A stretch of 64,000 nt of DNA from Phytohabitans houttuyneae (GTDB lineage Bacteria > Actinomycetota > Actinomycetes > Mycobacteriales > Micromonosporaceae), in NCBI RefSeq assembly GCF_011764425.1, contig NZ_BLPF01000001.1, forward strand, positions 4,207,001-4,271,000, written 5' to 3'. Numbering within the stretch: the stretch's first letter is position 1; the number at the start of each line of letters is the position of its first letter. A program made the position numbers and the translations under genes. This document shows, one piece after another, positions 46,670 through 56,956 of the stretch. Under the pieces are notes generated by a model. That model saw only the letters and a program-made list of their open reading frames with translations. It searched no databases and was not told where the DNA came from.

Positions 46670-47327
46670 GGCAGTAGTCGCCGCTCAGCCCTGGCAGCAG
46701 CGCGTCCCAGCACAGGAACGTCTCGCTGCGCAGCACAAGGTGGCGGCAGAGCACGCGGCCCATGTCCCAGGCGAGCGGCGTGATGTACCCGTCGTCTTCG
46801 AGGTTGGCCACGTTGACCACCGCGTGCCCGCCGGGCCGGAGAAGCCCTGCCACCTGCCGGAAGACGTCACCGATCTCGGCGAGGTAGGTCACGTAGTCGC
46901 CGTCCAGCGTCTCGTACGCGGTCAGCGGGTTTTCCGGGTGGTCGGTGGCGGTCATGTACGGCGGGGACGTCATGCACAGGTCAATCGGCCCGTCGACCAG
47001 CGCGGAGAGGTTGCGCGCGTCACCCTGCACGACGCGGACGTCGTCACCGCCGCTCAGCCGGCCACGGATCAGGTCGACGCGCTCGTCGAGCAGCTCGACG
47101 CCGATCGCCCGCCGGCCCATGCGCTCGGCAACCACCAGCGTGGTGCCGAAGCCGGCGAACGGGTCGAGCACCAGGTCGCCCGGGCCCGTGAACTCCTCCA
47201 GCACCGCCTCGACCAGTGCCTCCGGGTAGTGCACGTCCTCGTCGGCGCCCTCCGGGCGCTGCGCGATGAGCTCAGTCGCCTTCAGGTACAGCCACGGTTT
47301 CACTGCGCCAGTATCCGGCCGCAGCAC
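46644..47327 (-). CDS. Small orphan DNA methyltransferase-like protein
   Basis: A 227-residue SAM-dependent methyltransferase. SAM motif DPFAGFGTT comes first, then the catalytic TSPPY of amino-methyltransferases (N6-adenine or N4-cytosine), with HYPEALVEAVLEEF ahead of motif I. The order and small size leave no room for a normal target-recognition domain. No restriction gene is adjacent. The start is uncertain: GTG 47327 or GTG 47303. It could act on DNA or on a structured RNA. Confidence 0.78.
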   Translation of the reverse strand: MLRPDTGAVKPWLYLKATELIAQRPEGADEDVHYPEALVEAVLEEFTGPGDLVLDPFAGFGTTLVVAERMGRRAIGVELLDERVDLIRGRLSGGDDVRVVQGDARNLSALVDGPIDLCMTSPPYMTATDHPENPLTAYETLDGDYVTYLAEIGDVFRQVAGLLRPGGHAVVNVANLEDDGYITPLAWDMGRVLCRHLVLRSETFLCWDALLPGLSGDYCLTYEKPPG

Positions 47328-47390
47328 TTCTTTTCGGAGCCCGCCCGTGCCCTATGCTGCCGCCGGACGGCTTCACGGGGAGGGTGGACG

Positions 47391-48290
47391 ATGCGGCGAA
47401 TGCGGTGGCTGGCGTTGGGCGTACTGGCGGTCGCGGTCCTCACCGGCTGTTCCGGACCGGCCGGCGTCGACGGCGACCTGACCGACGACTGGACCGCGCT
47501 GCCGGAGCCCAAGCCGTTCGTCCCGGCGTCGGGCGTCTGCCACGCCGGCTTCAAGCAGCTCACCGAGGCATCTCAGGGCGTCTACTTCCCGTTGGACTGC
47601 GGCGGGCAGCACGGCGCGGAGACCGTACACGTCGGGCAGTTCACCGGAGCCGACGCCGAGCGCGCCACGATGCCGCCGCGCGGCACGAAACCCACCCTCG
47701 CCGCGTTCGCCGAGTGCGACGCCAAGGCCAAGGAGTACGTCGGCGGCGACTGGCGCCACGGCCTGCTGAAGCTCGACCTGATCCTGCCGTCGCTGCAGGC
47801 GTGGGCGGGTGGCGGCCGGTGGTTCCGCTGCGACCTGCGGCAGCTCGAGTCGATCGACACGTACAGCGGAACATCCCGCGCCGCGCCGCTCAAGGACGCG
47901 CTGAAAGACGAGCCCAAGCTGCTGTTGGGCTGCTTCCGCCCGGTGCTGTCAAAGGATGGAAGGACCATCGACGTCATGAACGCGGCGGCGTGCACCACAC
48001 CGCACCGCGCCGAGTTCGTCGGCATCTGGACGGCGCCGGACACGAGCTACACCGACTTCATCAAGAACACCCAGCGGATCCTGGCCGGGTGCGGCGGCGT
48101 GCTCGCCGCGTTCGCCAAGCTGCCCAACGACCGCAACCTCACCTACCGGGTCGGCACGACCTACGGCGTCGTCAGTGAGGAGGAGTGGCGCTCCGGCGAC
48201 CGCGGCATCAAGTGCTACCTGTGGATGTACGACCGGGAGGTGCGGCGCTCGATGAAAGGCGCTGGTCCGGGCGTGCTCCCGGTCCGCTGA
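47391..48290 (+). CDS. Lipoprotein of the septum-formation-like family
   Basis: A 299-residue exported lipoprotein: MRRMRWLALGVLAVAVLTGC, lipobox LTGC at 17-20. GGGGAGGGTGGACG precedes the ATG. The body has several Cys (VCHAGF, PLDCGGQHGAETVHVGQF, FRCDL, LLGCFRPV, AACTTPHRAEFVG) and the repeated C-x-x-xH-x-E-x-V/F-G motif known from septum-formation-type proteins (DUF4190/septum_form relatives). Two copies of that motif are visible. Function unknown; the family name rests on weak evidence. Confidence 0.7.
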   Translation: MRRMRWLALGVLAVAVLTGCSGPAGVDGDLTDDWTALPEPKPFVPASGVCHAGFKQLTEASQGVYFPLDCGGQHGAETVHVGQFTGADAERATMPPRGTKPTLAAFAECDAKAKEYVGGDWRHGLLKLDLILPSLQAWAGGGRWFRCDLRQLESIDTYSGTSRAAPLKDALKDEPKLLLGCFRPVLSKDGRTIDVMNAAACTTPHRAEFVGIWTAPDTSYTDFIKNTQRILAGCGGVLAAFAKLPNDRNLTYRVGTTYGVVSEEEWRSGDRGIKCYLWMYDREVRRSMKGAGPGVLPVR

Positions 48291-48340
48291 CGCCACGCAC
48301 GCGCCGGCTCTGGGACCGCTGAGGAGTGAAAACGCTCTGG

Positions 48341-48412
48341 TGGAGCCGAGGGACTCGAACCCCTAACCCCTGCCTTGCAAAGGCAGTGCTCTGCCAGTTG
48401 AGCTACGGCCCC
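48341..48412 (-). tRNA. tRNA-Ala (TGC), one base short in the T stem
   Basis: Acceptor GGGGCCG pairs with CGGCTCC, anticodon loop TTTGCAA (TGC), T loop TTCGAGT. The T stem AGGGG requires CCCCT but the sequence gives CCCT (run of three G at 48350-48352 on the plus strand). The encoded CCA (48338-48340) follows. Probably a missing base call rather than a dead tRNA. Confidence 0.92.
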
Positions 48413-48440
48413 GCCGGCGGCGTGACCGCCGACGAGTGGA

Positions 48441-48569
48441 CTAGCGAAGGTCGGGCGCCGTGGTGGCCTCGTGCCACAGAGCGCGCTCGTCGTTGGACTC
48501 CTTGACCTTCTTGGCGATCAGGGCAGCCGCGCCGATCACGCCGGCGATGACGATGAGCTTCTTCCACAT
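48441..48569 (-). CDS. DLW-39 family small membrane protein
   Basis: A 42-residue protein not listed among the longer reading frames: MWKKLIVIAGVIGAAALIAKK, then KVKESNDERALWHEATTAPDLR. It has one hydrophobic segment and the closing Asp-Leu-x shared by the DLW-39 family, found beside gyrA in actinobacteria. AAGGGG lies about 10 bases before the ATG. It lies between tRNA-Ile and tRNA-Ala, exactly as in related genomes. Function unknown. Confidence 0.85.
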   Translation of the reverse strand: MWKKLIVIAGVIGAAALIAKKVKESNDERALWHEATTAPDLR

Positions 48570-48669
48570 GGGGTTGATCCCCTTCAGGTTGAGTTATCTC
48601 GGCCAGACAGACGGGTGGTAAACCTCATGCGAAGCCGACCGGGATCGGCAAACAGCCTTGACCGGCTCG

Positions 48670-48743
48670 TGGGGCTAGATGGAATCGAACCATCGACCTC
48701 AGAGTTATCAGCTCTGCGCTCTAACCGACTGAGCTATAGCCCC
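48670..48743 (-). tRNA. tRNA-Ile (GAT)
   Basis: Complete 74-nt cloverleaf: acceptor GGGGCTA/TAGCCCC, anticodon loop CTGATAA (GAT), T stem GATGG/CCATC, T loop TTCGATT. CCA is not encoded. Between the DUF3566 gene and DLW-39. Confidence 0.96.
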
Positions 48744-48831
48744 GCGCCTGCGACGACGAGCAAGGTTACCGTACCCGGGAAGCTTCTCCCAAGTTGGGGC
48801 GCCCGCCACGCCGGACGCCCCAGATGCCTCG

Positions 48832-49691
48832 TCAGTCGCGCTCGGCCAGGGTCAGCTCGACGCCGCCCACCAGGTCGGCGCAGACGTTGTAGATGAACGC
48901 GCCGAGCGTTGCCAGCGCCGTGAAGAGCACGACGTTGACCGCTCCGATCAGCGCGGACGTACCGATGACGCCCTTTGCGGTGATCCGGAACGTGCTCGCG
49001 TTTTCCCCACCGCCGGCACTGACCAGATCGGTCAGGCTGCTGTTGACGCTCTCGAAGACGCCCATGGCGTCGAGCGCCAGGTACAGCACGGAGGTGGCCA
49101 CGATCACCACGATGAAGAGCACCAGCGACACCGCGAACGAGAACTTCATCACCGACCAGGGGTCGATGCGCTTCACGTTCAGCTTGGCCCGTCGCGGGCC
49201 TCGGGAGGCCGCGGACGCCACCGTGCTACGGGCAGCCCGCACCGCCTCGCCGACCCGTGCCGCACCTACCGCGGCCGCGCCTGCGCCGGCGGTGCCCACC
49301 GTGCGCACCGATGCTCCACCCGCGGCGGCCCGCCCGGTGCCCGGTCGCGCTCCCGCGCCCGGGGCATGGGTGGCATGCCCGGTGCGACGCCCGGATTCAC
49401 CTGCGTGGCGCCCGCCGGTGGCGAGCTCACAGGTGCTTTGCCGGAGGCCACCGGGGCGGCCGCGCTTGGTGTGCCCGGAGCACCCCCCGGCTTCTGGGCC
49501 TCGGCCGGCTGATCCGGCGGCGGTGGCATACCAGGAGCCCGAGTGAACTTCGGGGACGGTGCCTCAGCGGGGACTGCCGCCCGGCCCACGACCGCGCGAC
49601 CGGTCGCCGGCGTGCCGCCAGCGGCGGCCTCCTCCTCGACCGGGTTGGTCGAGGTCCCCGCAGCCCCCGACTTCGCCGTTGTCTCCGTCAT
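48832..49691 (-). CDS. DUF3566 transmembrane protein, frameshifted as given
   Basis: Membrane protein of about 286 residues found just after gyrA in actinobacteria. The N-terminal two thirds is Pro/Ala/Gly-rich and disordered. The conserved domain is at the C-terminus: KRIDPWSVMKFSFAVSLVLF, IVATSVLYLALDAMGVF and IGAVNVVLFTALATLGAFIYN (two membrane helices). ATG at 49691, 3 bp after gyrA. The reading frame breaks at the GGGG run 49361-49364. Restoring one base gives [18 protein letters not shown] and joins the two halves. Function unknown; it is linked to gyrA by transcription. Confidence 0.85.
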
Positions 49692-49694
49692 CAA

Positions 49695-52220
49695 CTAGTC
49701 CTGTTCGTCAGGCTCGTCGGCATTGCGAGCAATGGCCACGATGGTTACACCGTCTGGCAGGTCCATCAACTTGACCCCCATTGTGTTCCGATCGCGAGTG
49801 CGGCGTACAGGCTTCACCGGAGTCCGGATAACTCCGCCGTTACTTGTGATAGCGAAGAGCTCGTCGTCCGGGTTGATGACGACCGCACCGACAAGTCCAC
49901 CACGACGCTCAGTGATCTTGGCGGTCAACACGCCCTTGCCGCCGCGACCCTGCACGGGGTACTCCTCGATCGGTGTCCGCTTGGCATACCCGCCGTTGGT
50001 CGCAACCAAAACGTCCATGCCCTCGCGTACGACCTCCATCGCGAGAAGCACGTCGTCCTCGCTGAACCGCATGCCTATCACACCGGAAGTGGCCCGACCC
50101 ATCGGGCGTAGCGCTTCGTCGGTGGCGTTGAACCGGATCGCCTGCGCCTGCTTGGAGACCAGCAGGAGGTCGTCCTGCGGGCCGGCGAGCGCGGCACCGA
50201 CCAGCTCGTCCTCGTCGCGCAGGTTGATGCCGATGATCCCGCCGCTGCGGTTGGAGTCGAACTCCTCCAGCCTGGTCTTCTTCACGAGGCCATTCTTGGT
50301 GGCGAGCACAAGGTACGGCGCGACCTGGTAGTTCTGGATCACGATGACCTGCGCGATGTGCTCCTCCGGCTGGAAGGCGAGCAGGTTGGCCACGTGCTGA
50401 CCCTTGGCCACCCGGCTTGCCTCGGGCAGCTCGTATGCCTTGGCGCGGTACACCCGGCCCTTGTTCGTGAAGAACAGCATCCACGAGTGCGTGGAGGTGA
50501 CGAAGAAGTGGCTGACGATGTCGTCCTGGCGGAGTGAGGCCCCGCTCACCCCCTTGCCGCCGCGGCGCTGCGAGCGGTAGAGGTCGACCTTGGTGCGCTT
50601 GGCGTACCCGGTGCGGGTGATCGTGACGACGACGTCCTCGCGCGCGATGAGGTCTTCCATCGAGACCTCGCCGTCGAACGGCACGATCTTGGTACGGCGG
50701 TCGTCGCCCCACTTGGCGACGATCTCGGCGAGCTCGTCGGAGACGATCTTCCGCTGCCGCTCGGGCTTGGCCAGGATGTCCTTCAGGTCGGCGATCTCGA
50801 TCTCGATCTTCGCCAACTCATCGATGATCTTCTGGCGCTCGAGGGCAGCGAGGCGGCGCAGCTGCATGTCCAGGATCGCGGTGGCCTGGATCTCGTCGAT
50901 GTCGAGCAGCTGGATCAGGCCGTTTCGAGCCTCTTCGACGGTGGGCGACCGCCGGATGAGCGCGATCACCTCGTCCAGCGCGTCCAGCGCCTTGACCAGA
51001 CCGCGCAGGATGTGCGCCCGCTCCTCCGCCTTGCGCAGCCGGAAGGCGGTGCGCCGGCGGATCACGTCGATCTGGTGCTCGACGTAGTAGCGGATGAACT
51101 GGGCCAGGTTGAGCGTGCGCGGCACACCGTCGACCAGCGCCAGCATGTTGGCGCCGAACGTCTCCTGCAGCTGGGTGTGCTTGTACAGGTTGTTGAGCAC
51201 GACCTTCGCGACCGCGTCGCGCTTGAGCACGATCACGATCCGCATGCCGGTACGGCCGGAGGACTCGTCGCGGATGTCGGCGATGCCGGCGAGCTTGCCC
51301 TCCTTGACCAGCTCGGCGATGCGCTCGGCGAGGTTGTCCGGGTTCACCTGGTACGGCAGCTCGGTGACGACGAGGCAGGCGCGGCCCTTCTTGTCCTCCT
51401 CGACCTCGACCACCGCGCGCATCCGGATCGACCCACGGCCGGTCCGGTACGCGTCCTGGATGGCGGCCATGCCGACGATCAGGCCGTACGTCGGGAAGTC
51501 GGGGCCCTTGACGATCTGGATCAGCTCGTCGAGCGTGGTGGCCTCGTCGGCGTCCGGGTGCTCCAGGCACCACTGCACCGCCGCCGCGATCTCCCGCAGG
51601 TTGTGCGGCGGGATCTTCGTGGCCATGCCGACCGCGATGCCCTCGGAGCCGTTGATCAGCAGGTTGGGGATCCGCGACGGCAGGATCGTGGGCTCCTTGG
51701 CCCGACCGTCGTAGTTGTCCTGCATGTCGACGGTGTCTTCGTCGATGTCCCGCAGCATTTCCATGGCCAGCGGGTCGAGCTTGCACTCGGTGTACCGCAT
51801 GGCGGCCGCGGGGTCGTTGCCCGGCGAGCCGAAGTTGCCGTTGCCGTCGACCAGGGGGTAGCGCAGCGACCACGGCTGGGCCATACGCACGAGCGCGTCG
51901 TAGATGGCCGAGTCGCCGTGCGGGTGGAACTGACCCATGACGTCGCCGACGACCCGGGAACACTTGACGTAGCCGCGGTCCGGGCGGTAGCCCGAGTCGT
52001 ACATCGCGTAGAGAATCTTGCGGTGCACCGGCTTGAGGCCGTCGCGCACATCCGGCAGCGCCCGACCGACGATCACGCTCATCGCGTAGTCGAGGTAGGA
52101 GCGCTGCATCTCCACCTCGAGTCCGACCGGTTCGACCCGGAGGCGCTGGTTTCCGCCCTCGCCGCTCTCGTCGGCTTCGTTCGAGTCTTCCGGTTCGCTA
52201 TCGAATGGAGTGTCCGTCAC
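49695..52220 (-). CDS. gyrA: DNA gyrase subunit A
   Basis: An 841-residue subunit carrying the DNA cleavage-reunion domain. The active-site Tyr is in [11 protein letters not shown], and the quinolone-determining region reads [10 protein letters not shown], i.e. the susceptible-type Ser and Asp. The GyrA-box QRRGGKG lies in the C-terminal wrapping domain of beta-pinwheel repeats. I use GTG 52220 with AAGGG upstream; the TTG 6 bases earlier is less likely. It introduces negative supercoils with GyrB, encoded upstream. Confidence 0.97.
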   Translation of the reverse strand: MTDTPFDSEPEDSNEADESGEGGNQRLRVEPVGLEVEMQRSYLDYAMSVIVGRALPDVRDGLKPVHRKILYAMYDSGYRPDRGYVKCSRVVGDVMGQFHPHGDSAIYDALVRMAQPWSLRYPLVDGNGNFGSPGNDPAAAMRYTECKLDPLAMEMLRDIDEDTVDMQDNYDGRAKEPTILPSRIPNLLINGSEGIAVGMATKIPPHNLREIAAAVQWCLEHPDADEATTLDELIQIVKGPDFPTYGLIVGMAAIQDAYRTGRGSIRMRAVVEVEEDKKGRACLVVTELPYQVNPDNLAERIAELVKEGKLAGIADIRDESSGRTGMRIVIVLKRDAVAKVVLNNLYKHTQLQETFGANMLALVDGVPRTLNLAQFIRYYVEHQIDVIRRRTAFRLRKAEERAHILRGLVKALDALDEVIALIRRSPTVEEARNGLIQLLDIDEIQATAILDMQLRRLAALERQKIIDELAKIEIEIADLKDILAKPERQRKIVSDELAEIVAKWGDDRRTKIVPFDGEVSMEDLIAREDVVVTITRTGYAKRTKVDLYRSQRRGGKGVSGASLRQDDIVSHFFVTSTHSWMLFFTNKGRVYRAKAYELPEASRVAKGQHVANLLAFQPEEHIAQVIVIQNYQVAPYLVLATKNGLVKKTRLEEFDSNRSGGIIGINLRDEDELVGAALAGPQDDLLLVSKQAQAIRFNATDEALRPMGRATSGVIGMRFSEDDVLLAMEVVREGMDVLVATNGGYAKRTPIEEYPVQGRGGKGVLTAKITERRGGLVGAVVINPDDELFAITSNGGVIRTPVKPVRRTRDRNTMGVKLMDLPDGVTIVAIARNADEPDEQD

Positions 52221-52257
52221 AATCAAACCCTTATCAGACTAAAAGCCGCATAAAGCC

Positions 52258-52297
52258 TGTGGACAACGGCTGTGGAAACTGCAAAAGCTGTGGATAA
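52258..52297 (-). promoter_or_regulatory. DnaA boxes between gyrB and gyrA
   Basis: Reverse-strand TTGTCCACA (52258-52266) and TTATCCACA (52289-52297), with a weaker GTTTCCACA (52271-52279) between. Located just upstream of gyrA. Confidence 0.7.
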
Positions 52298-52313
52298 CGT
52301 TGTGTGCCCGCGC

Positions 52314-54257
52314 CTAGATGTCCAGGAAGCGCACGTCCTTGGCGTTGCGCTGGATGAACGAGCGACGCGCCTCGACGTCCTCACCCATCAGGACGCTGAA
52401 CAGCTCGTCGGCGGTTGCGGCGTCGTCCAGGGTCACCTGGCGCAGCGTACGGGTGCCCGGGTTCATGGTGGTGTCCCACAGCTCCGGGTAGTTCATCTCG
52501 CCGAGACCCTTGAACCGCTGGATGTCGTCGGGCTTGGCGTTGGGCTTCTTCTCCTGGCGGAGCCGGATGAGCCCATCGCGCTCGCGGTCCGAGTACGCGT
52601 ACTGCGCGTCGTCGCCCTTCTTGTTCCACTTGATCTTGTAGAGCGGCGGGGCGGCGAGGTAGACGTGGCCCAGCTCGACCAGTGGCCGCATGAAGCGGAA
52701 GAGCAGCGTCAGCAGCAGCGTCTGGATGTGCTGGCCGTCGACGTCGGCGTCCGCCATGAGGATGACCTTGTGGTACCGCAGCTTCTCGATGTCGAATTCC
52801 TCGTGCACGCCGGTGCCGAGCGCGGTGATCAGCGACTGGACCTCGTTGTTCTTGAGCACCCGGTCGATCCGCGCCTTTTCGACGTTGAGGATCTTGCCGC
52901 GGATCGGCAGGATCGCCTGGGTGCGCGGGTCGCGCCCCTGCTTGGCGGAGCCGCCGGCGGAGTCGCCCTCGACGATGAACATCTCCGACTCGCGCGGGTC
53001 CGTCGACTGGCAGTCGGCCAGCTTGCCCGGCATCGAGCCGGACTCCAGCAGCGACTTGCGGCGGGCCAGCTTGCGGGCCTGTGCCGCGGCGATCCGGGCA
53101 CGGGCCGCGGCGGACGCCTTCTGGATGATCGTCTTGGCCTCGGCCGGGTTGCGCTCGAACCAGTCGGTCAGCCACTCGTTGCAGACCCGCTGCACGAAGC
53201 TCTTCACGGGGGTGTTGCCCAGCTTGGTCTTGGTCTGGCCCTCGAACTGCGGGTTGGCCAGCTTGACCGAGATGATCGCGGCGAGGCCTTCACGAATGTC
53301 CTCGCCGGAAAGCTTCTCGTCGCCCTTGAGCAGCTTCTTGTCCGCGCCGTACTTGTTGACCACGCTGGTCAACGCCGCGCGGAAGCCCTCTTCGTGCGTG
53401 CCGCCCTCGTGCGTGTTGATCGTGTTGGCGAAGGTGTAGACCGACTCGCCGTACGACTCGTTCCACTGCATGGCGACCTCGGCCGCCATGCCCTCCTCCT
53501 CCGCGCCGAACTCGATCACCGTCTTGTGGATCGCGCTCTTGGTCTGGTTGAGGTGGCGGACGAAGTCGGCGATGCCGCCCTTGTAGAGGAAGGTCACCTC
53601 ACGCGGCTTGCCGTCGTCTTCGAGCGTCCGCTCGTCGCGCAGGTGGATCGTGAGCCCTCGGTTGAGGAACGCCATCTCCTGGATCCGGCGGTAGATCGTC
53701 TCGAAGGCGAACTCGACGGTCTCGAAGACCTGCGGGTCCGGCCAGAACGCGACCGAGGAGCCGGTGCGAGTGGTCGGCTCACCCTTCTCCAGCGGGGAGG
53801 GCTTGGAGTCCCGGTACTGCTGCCGGTACGTGTAGCCGTCCTTCCAGATCTCCAGCTCCATCCGCGCGGACAGCGCGTTGACGACTGATACGCCCACACC
53901 GTGCAGACCGCCGGAGACCTGGTACGCCTTGCCGTCGAACTTGCCGCCGGCGTGCAGCACGGTCAGCGCGACCTCGACGCCGGGCTTCTTGAGCTTCGGG
54001 TGCAGGTCGACCGGGAAGCCACGGCCGTTGTCGATCACGCGAACGCCGCCGTCGGCGAGGATGATCACGTCGATGGTGTCGCAGTAGCCGGCCAGCGCCT
54101 CGTCGACCGCGTTGTCGACAACCTCCCAGACCAGGTGGTGCAGACCCCGCTCACCGGTGGAACCGATGTACATGCCGGGGCGCTTGCGGACCGCCTCCAG
54201 GCCCTCAAGGACGGTAATCGATTCGGCGCCGTATTCCTGCTTCTTCTGCGCTGCCAC
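52314..54257 (-). CDS. gyrB: DNA gyrase subunit B
   Basis: A 647-residue ATPase subunit. GHKL motifs [18 protein letters not shown] and [20 protein letters not shown] motifs [16 protein letters not shown] and [12 protein letters not shown]-terminal [12 protein letters not shown]. The ATG is at the expected point for the family. A 97-bp spacer with DnaA boxes separates it from gyrA. Confidence 0.97.
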   Translation of the reverse strand: MAAQKKQEYGAESITVLEGLEAVRKRPGMYIGSTGERGLHHLVWEVVDNAVDEALAGYCDTIDVIILADGGVRVIDNGRGFPVDLHPKLKKPGVEVALTVLHAGGKFDGKAYQVSGGLHGVGVSVVNALSARMELEIWKDGYTYRQQYRDSKPSPLEKGEPTTRTGSSVAFWPDPQVFETVEFAFETIYRRIQEMAFLNRGLTIHLRDERTLEDDGKPREVTFLYKGGIADFVRHLNQTKSAIHKTVIEFGAEEEGMAAEVAMQWNESYGESVYTFANTINTHEGGTHEEGFRAALTSVVNKYGADKKLLKGDEKLSGEDIREGLAAIISVKLANPQFEGQTKTKLGNTPVKSFVQRVCNEWLTDWFERNPAEAKTIIQKASAAARARIAAAQARKLARRKSLLESGSMPGKLADCQSTDPRESEMFIVEGDSAGGSAKQGRDPRTQAILPIRGKILNVEKARIDRVLKNNEVQSLITALGTGVHEEFDIEKLRYHKVILMADADVDGQHIQTLLLTLLFRFMRPLVELGHVYLAAPPLYKIKWNKKGDDAQYAYSDRERDGLIRLRQEKKPNAKPDDIQRFKGLGEMNYPELWDTTMNPGTRTLRQVTLDDAATADELFSVLMGEDVEARRSFIQRNAKDVRFLDI

Positions 54258-54726
54258 CCTCGGCCACTTTCTCGCACCACCCAGCGCTGGTCGGCGCGGG
54301 GGCGCGGGGTATGGCGGGCAGTCGCGATGGCAGGGGCGCGCGCCACCGCAACGTATGCTGGTGCGGGCGCTCCCGTCACCGCGGTCGCCCGCGGATCACG
54401 TTCACTCCGAGCGCCGGATTCACCCGGCGTCTTCGTCGCCCACAATCTTACTGTGCGGACGCCGGAAACCGGGTACACGGCACCCCATGCGGGCACCTGA
54501 GACCTTCGTAGCCGGCCGAATGGCGCCGGTCACGACTCCCCCACACGCACGGCACCCCGACACGGAAGACCGCCCAGCGGGACCGAAACTGCGGGAGTGC
54601 CCACTCGGGGGTCGCGCGAAGGGCACACCGTGTCGTAATTTTGCCCGGCGCCGTTTGAACGACCAGGCGCCTATCGCACTTGGCAGGCGCACGGTCACGC
54701 TGCGCTACAGAGAGGGTGACCCCACG
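54258..54726. other. gyrB upstream region, 469 bp
   Basis: Divergent region containing the gyrB promoter (minus) and the promoter for the gene at 54727 (plus). AATCTTAC (54445) would give a TAAGAT -10 on the minus strand, without a matching -35. A CGTAATTTTG stretch near 54632 is AT-rich. No gene is supported. Confidence 0.45.
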
Positions 54727-55281
54727 ATGGGGCTGGACAACGTCGCCGTGAAATGGCCGCGTACCGGCCGCTTTTACGACCCGGTGGCTCCGGCCGAGTT
54801 CGTCGACTTCGCCGAGCTCGCCGATGATCCACAGGTCTCGGCACCCACCGCCGCTCTTGCCGGCCACATCGCCAAGACCGGTACGGTGCGGGCAACCGCA
54901 TATACGGAGCTGGTCGACCTGCTGCTCGGTCTGGACGGTGTGCTCTACGCCACAGAGGCCGCGGCGGAAGACGAAGACCCGGTGATCGACCCGGACGGCT
55001 GCGCCTGGATCGCTGGTGGGCTGGAGCGCTTCGTGGAGAGCCACCGGGAGCACGGCGAGGCGGTCACGTTCGACACCGTGGGCGCGGTGCTGCGCGGTGC
55101 CCTCGCCGGCGGCCGCCTGGCCGACCAGCAGCTGCGGTGGCTCGACAACCGGCTCGACGGTCTCCGCGACGAGTCCGGCGGCGCGCCGCAGTGGAGCTTC
55201 TCCCGCTCCGAGCTGGGAGTGCTGTCGCGCTTCTACCGCCGCTGCGCCGACCGCGGCTTCGCGGTCTACGCCGACTTCTGA
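54727..55281 (+). CDS. Conserved hypothetical protein in the replication cluster
   Basis: A 184-residue soluble acidic protein. MGLDNVAVKWPRTGRFYDPV leads, then Ala/Leu-rich helices, and it closes FSRSELGVLSRFYRRCADRG. GAGAGGG precedes the ATG by 12 bases. No known motif is seen. It is the only plus-strand gene between dnaA and gyrA, sandwiched between dciA and gyrB, and codon usage looks native. Function unknown. Confidence 0.7.
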   Translation: MGLDNVAVKWPRTGRFYDPVAPAEFVDFAELADDPQVSAPTAALAGHIAKTGTVRATAYTELVDLLLGLDGVLYATEAAAEDEDPVIDPDGCAWIAGGLERFVESHREHGEAVTFDTVGAVLRGALAGGRLADQQLRWLDNRLDGLRDESGGAPQWSFSRSELGVLSRFYRRCADRGFAVYADF

Positions 55282-55292
55282 CCGCTCGACGC

Positions 55293-55832
55293 TCAGCCGT
55301 AGGTGTCGCGAGGGCCGCGCCCCCGCACCCGGCGGGTGCCGCGCGACCAGGACGGGGCGGCAGGGCCATGGATGTGGAGCTTGCGCACCACATTGTGGCC
55401 GACCTCGGCGGCGATCCGTACCAGCAGCGACGCCGCGAGCAGGCGCAGCTGAGTGGCCCAGGCCGTGGACTCGGCCTCCACGGTCAGCTCGCCGTCGTCC
55501 AGCTTGATCGGCCGGCTGTGCTTGGCGACGTCGGGACCGACCACCCGCTCCCACGCTCCGAACACAGTCGCCTCCGCCGCCGGCCGCTGCCAGCCGCGCG
55601 CCTTGACCAGCTTGGCGAGCACATCGCCGAACGCCTGCGGGTCGCGCGGGTCGGGCCCGGGCCCGGAATACCCTCGGGCCCGCCGGCCGCCGCCGCCTCC
55701 GCCGGAGGAGTCCTCTCCAGCAGCGGGGGTACGCCGCCGCGGCGGAGCGGCCTGGCGACGGGCTTTGGCCGCGTCGAGTACCGCGCGGGCCAGCTCGGGT
55801 CCGGTCTTTTCGCTCTCCGGATCAGTCGACAC
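55293..55832 (-). CDS. dciA: DciA-type helicase loader (DUF721)
   Basis: A 179-residue protein. A charged, Gly-rich N-terminal region precedes the DUF721 domain ([20 protein letters not shown], then [20 protein letters not shown] and [17 protein letters not shown]). DciA recruits the replicative helicase in bacteria lacking DnaC/DnaI. GTG at 55832 overlaps recF by 11 bp, and the gene lies in the typical recF-dciA-gyrB context. The alternative upstream start lies inside recF. Confidence 0.92.
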   Translation of the reverse strand: MSTDPESEKTGPELARAVLDAAKARRQAAPPRRRTPAAGEDSSGGGGGGRRARGYSGPGPDPRDPQAFGDVLAKLVKARGWQRPAAEATVFGAWERVVGPDVAKHSRPIKLDDGELTVEAESTAWATQLRLLAASLLVRIAAEVGHNVVRKLHIHGPAAPSWSRGTRRVRGRGPRDTYG

Positions 55833-56949
55833 GGCGCACCTGACCTTCCGCCACCTCGTACCGCGCGCCGCGGAGGACCGCCGGCACGTCTTCGGCCACC
55901 GCGCAGGTGACCAGCAGCTGGCTGGCACCGCCGACGAGCTCGGCGAGCCGGGCCCGGCGGCCGGCGTCGAGCTCGGCGAAGACGTCGTCGAGCACCAGCA
56001 CGGGCTCGATGCCTTCGGTGCGCAGCAGATCGTACGCGGCGAGCCGCAGGGCCAGCGCGTACGACCAGGACTCGCCGTGGCTCGCGTACCCCTTGGCGGG
56101 CAGGTCGCCGAGCGTCAGCGTGAGGTCGTCGCGGTGCGGGCCGACCAGCGTCACGCCCCGCTCCACCTCGGACGGCCGGGACTCGGCGAGCGCGGCGGAC
56201 AGCGCTGCCTCCAGCGCCTCCCGGCCCGGCGGGTCCACCGGCACCGTGGCCTTGTACCCGATCGAGGCGCCGCCCTTGCCGGCCGCCACCGCGTCGTACG
56301 CCTTCGTCACGTGCGGCGAGAGCGCGGCGACCAGCTCCAGCCGCCCCGCAAGCAGCTCGGCGCCGTGCCGGGCCAGGTGCGCGTCCCAGACGTCCAGTGT
56401 GGACAGATCGCCACCACGGCTACCGCCGGTCTTTCGGGCCAGGTAAGCCGTGCGCAGCAACGCGTTGCGCTGCTTGATCACCCGGTCGTAGTCGGCGCGC
56501 ACCCCCGCGTACCGGGGCTGGCGGGCGACCAGCAGGTCGTCGAGGTAGCGGCGGCGCTCGGACGGGTCGCCGCGGACCAGCTCCAGATCCTCGGGTGCGA
56601 AGAGCACCAGCCGCAGGGCGCCGAGCACGTCGCGCGCCCGCCGCACCGGTGACCGGCCGAGACGGGCCCGGTTGGCCTTGCCGGGCACGAGCTCCAGCTC
56701 GACCAGCAGCTCCCGTCCATCGTGGACGATCATGCAGCGGATCACGGCGGCCGCCGCGCCGGCGCGGACCAGGGGCGCGTCCGTGGCCACCCGGTGACTG
56801 CCCAGCGTGGCGACGTAGCCAAGCGCCTCGATCAGGTTTGTCTTGCCGACGCCGTTCTGCCCGACAAGCACCGACCCGCCCGGCTCGAGGTCGACCTCCA
56901 CCCGCTCGTACGAGCGGAAGTCGACCAGCTCGAGCCGTTTGACATGCAT
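55822..56949 (-). CDS. recF: DNA replication/repair protein RecF
   Basis: A 375-residue ABC-type ATPase of the SMC/Rad50 superfamily, acting in RecFOR gap repair and restart. Walker [11 protein letters not shown] near residue 35, the family start [20 protein letters not shown], signature [13 protein letters not shown], and Walker [13 protein letters not shown]. Lies 7 bp downstream of gnd and overlaps dciA. Confidence 0.96.
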   Translation of the reverse strand: MHVKRLELVDFRSYERVEVDLEPGGSVLVGQNGVGKTNLIEALGYVATLGSHRVATDAPLVRAGAAAAVIRCMIVHDGRELLVELELVPGKANRARLGRSPVRRARDVLGALRLVLFAPEDLELVRGDPSERRRYLDDLLVARQPRYAGVRADYDRVIKQRNALLRTAYLARKTGGSRGGDLSTLDVWDAHLARHGAELLAGRLELVAALSPHVTKAYDAVAAGKGGASIGYKATVPVDPPGREALEAALSAALAESRPSEVERGVTLVGPHRDDLTLTLGDLPAKGYASHGESWSYALALRLAAYDLLRTEGIEPVLVLDDVFAELDAGRRARLAELVGGASQLLVTCAVAEDVPAVLRGARYEVAEGQVRRVD

Positions 56950-56956
56950 CGCGCGG

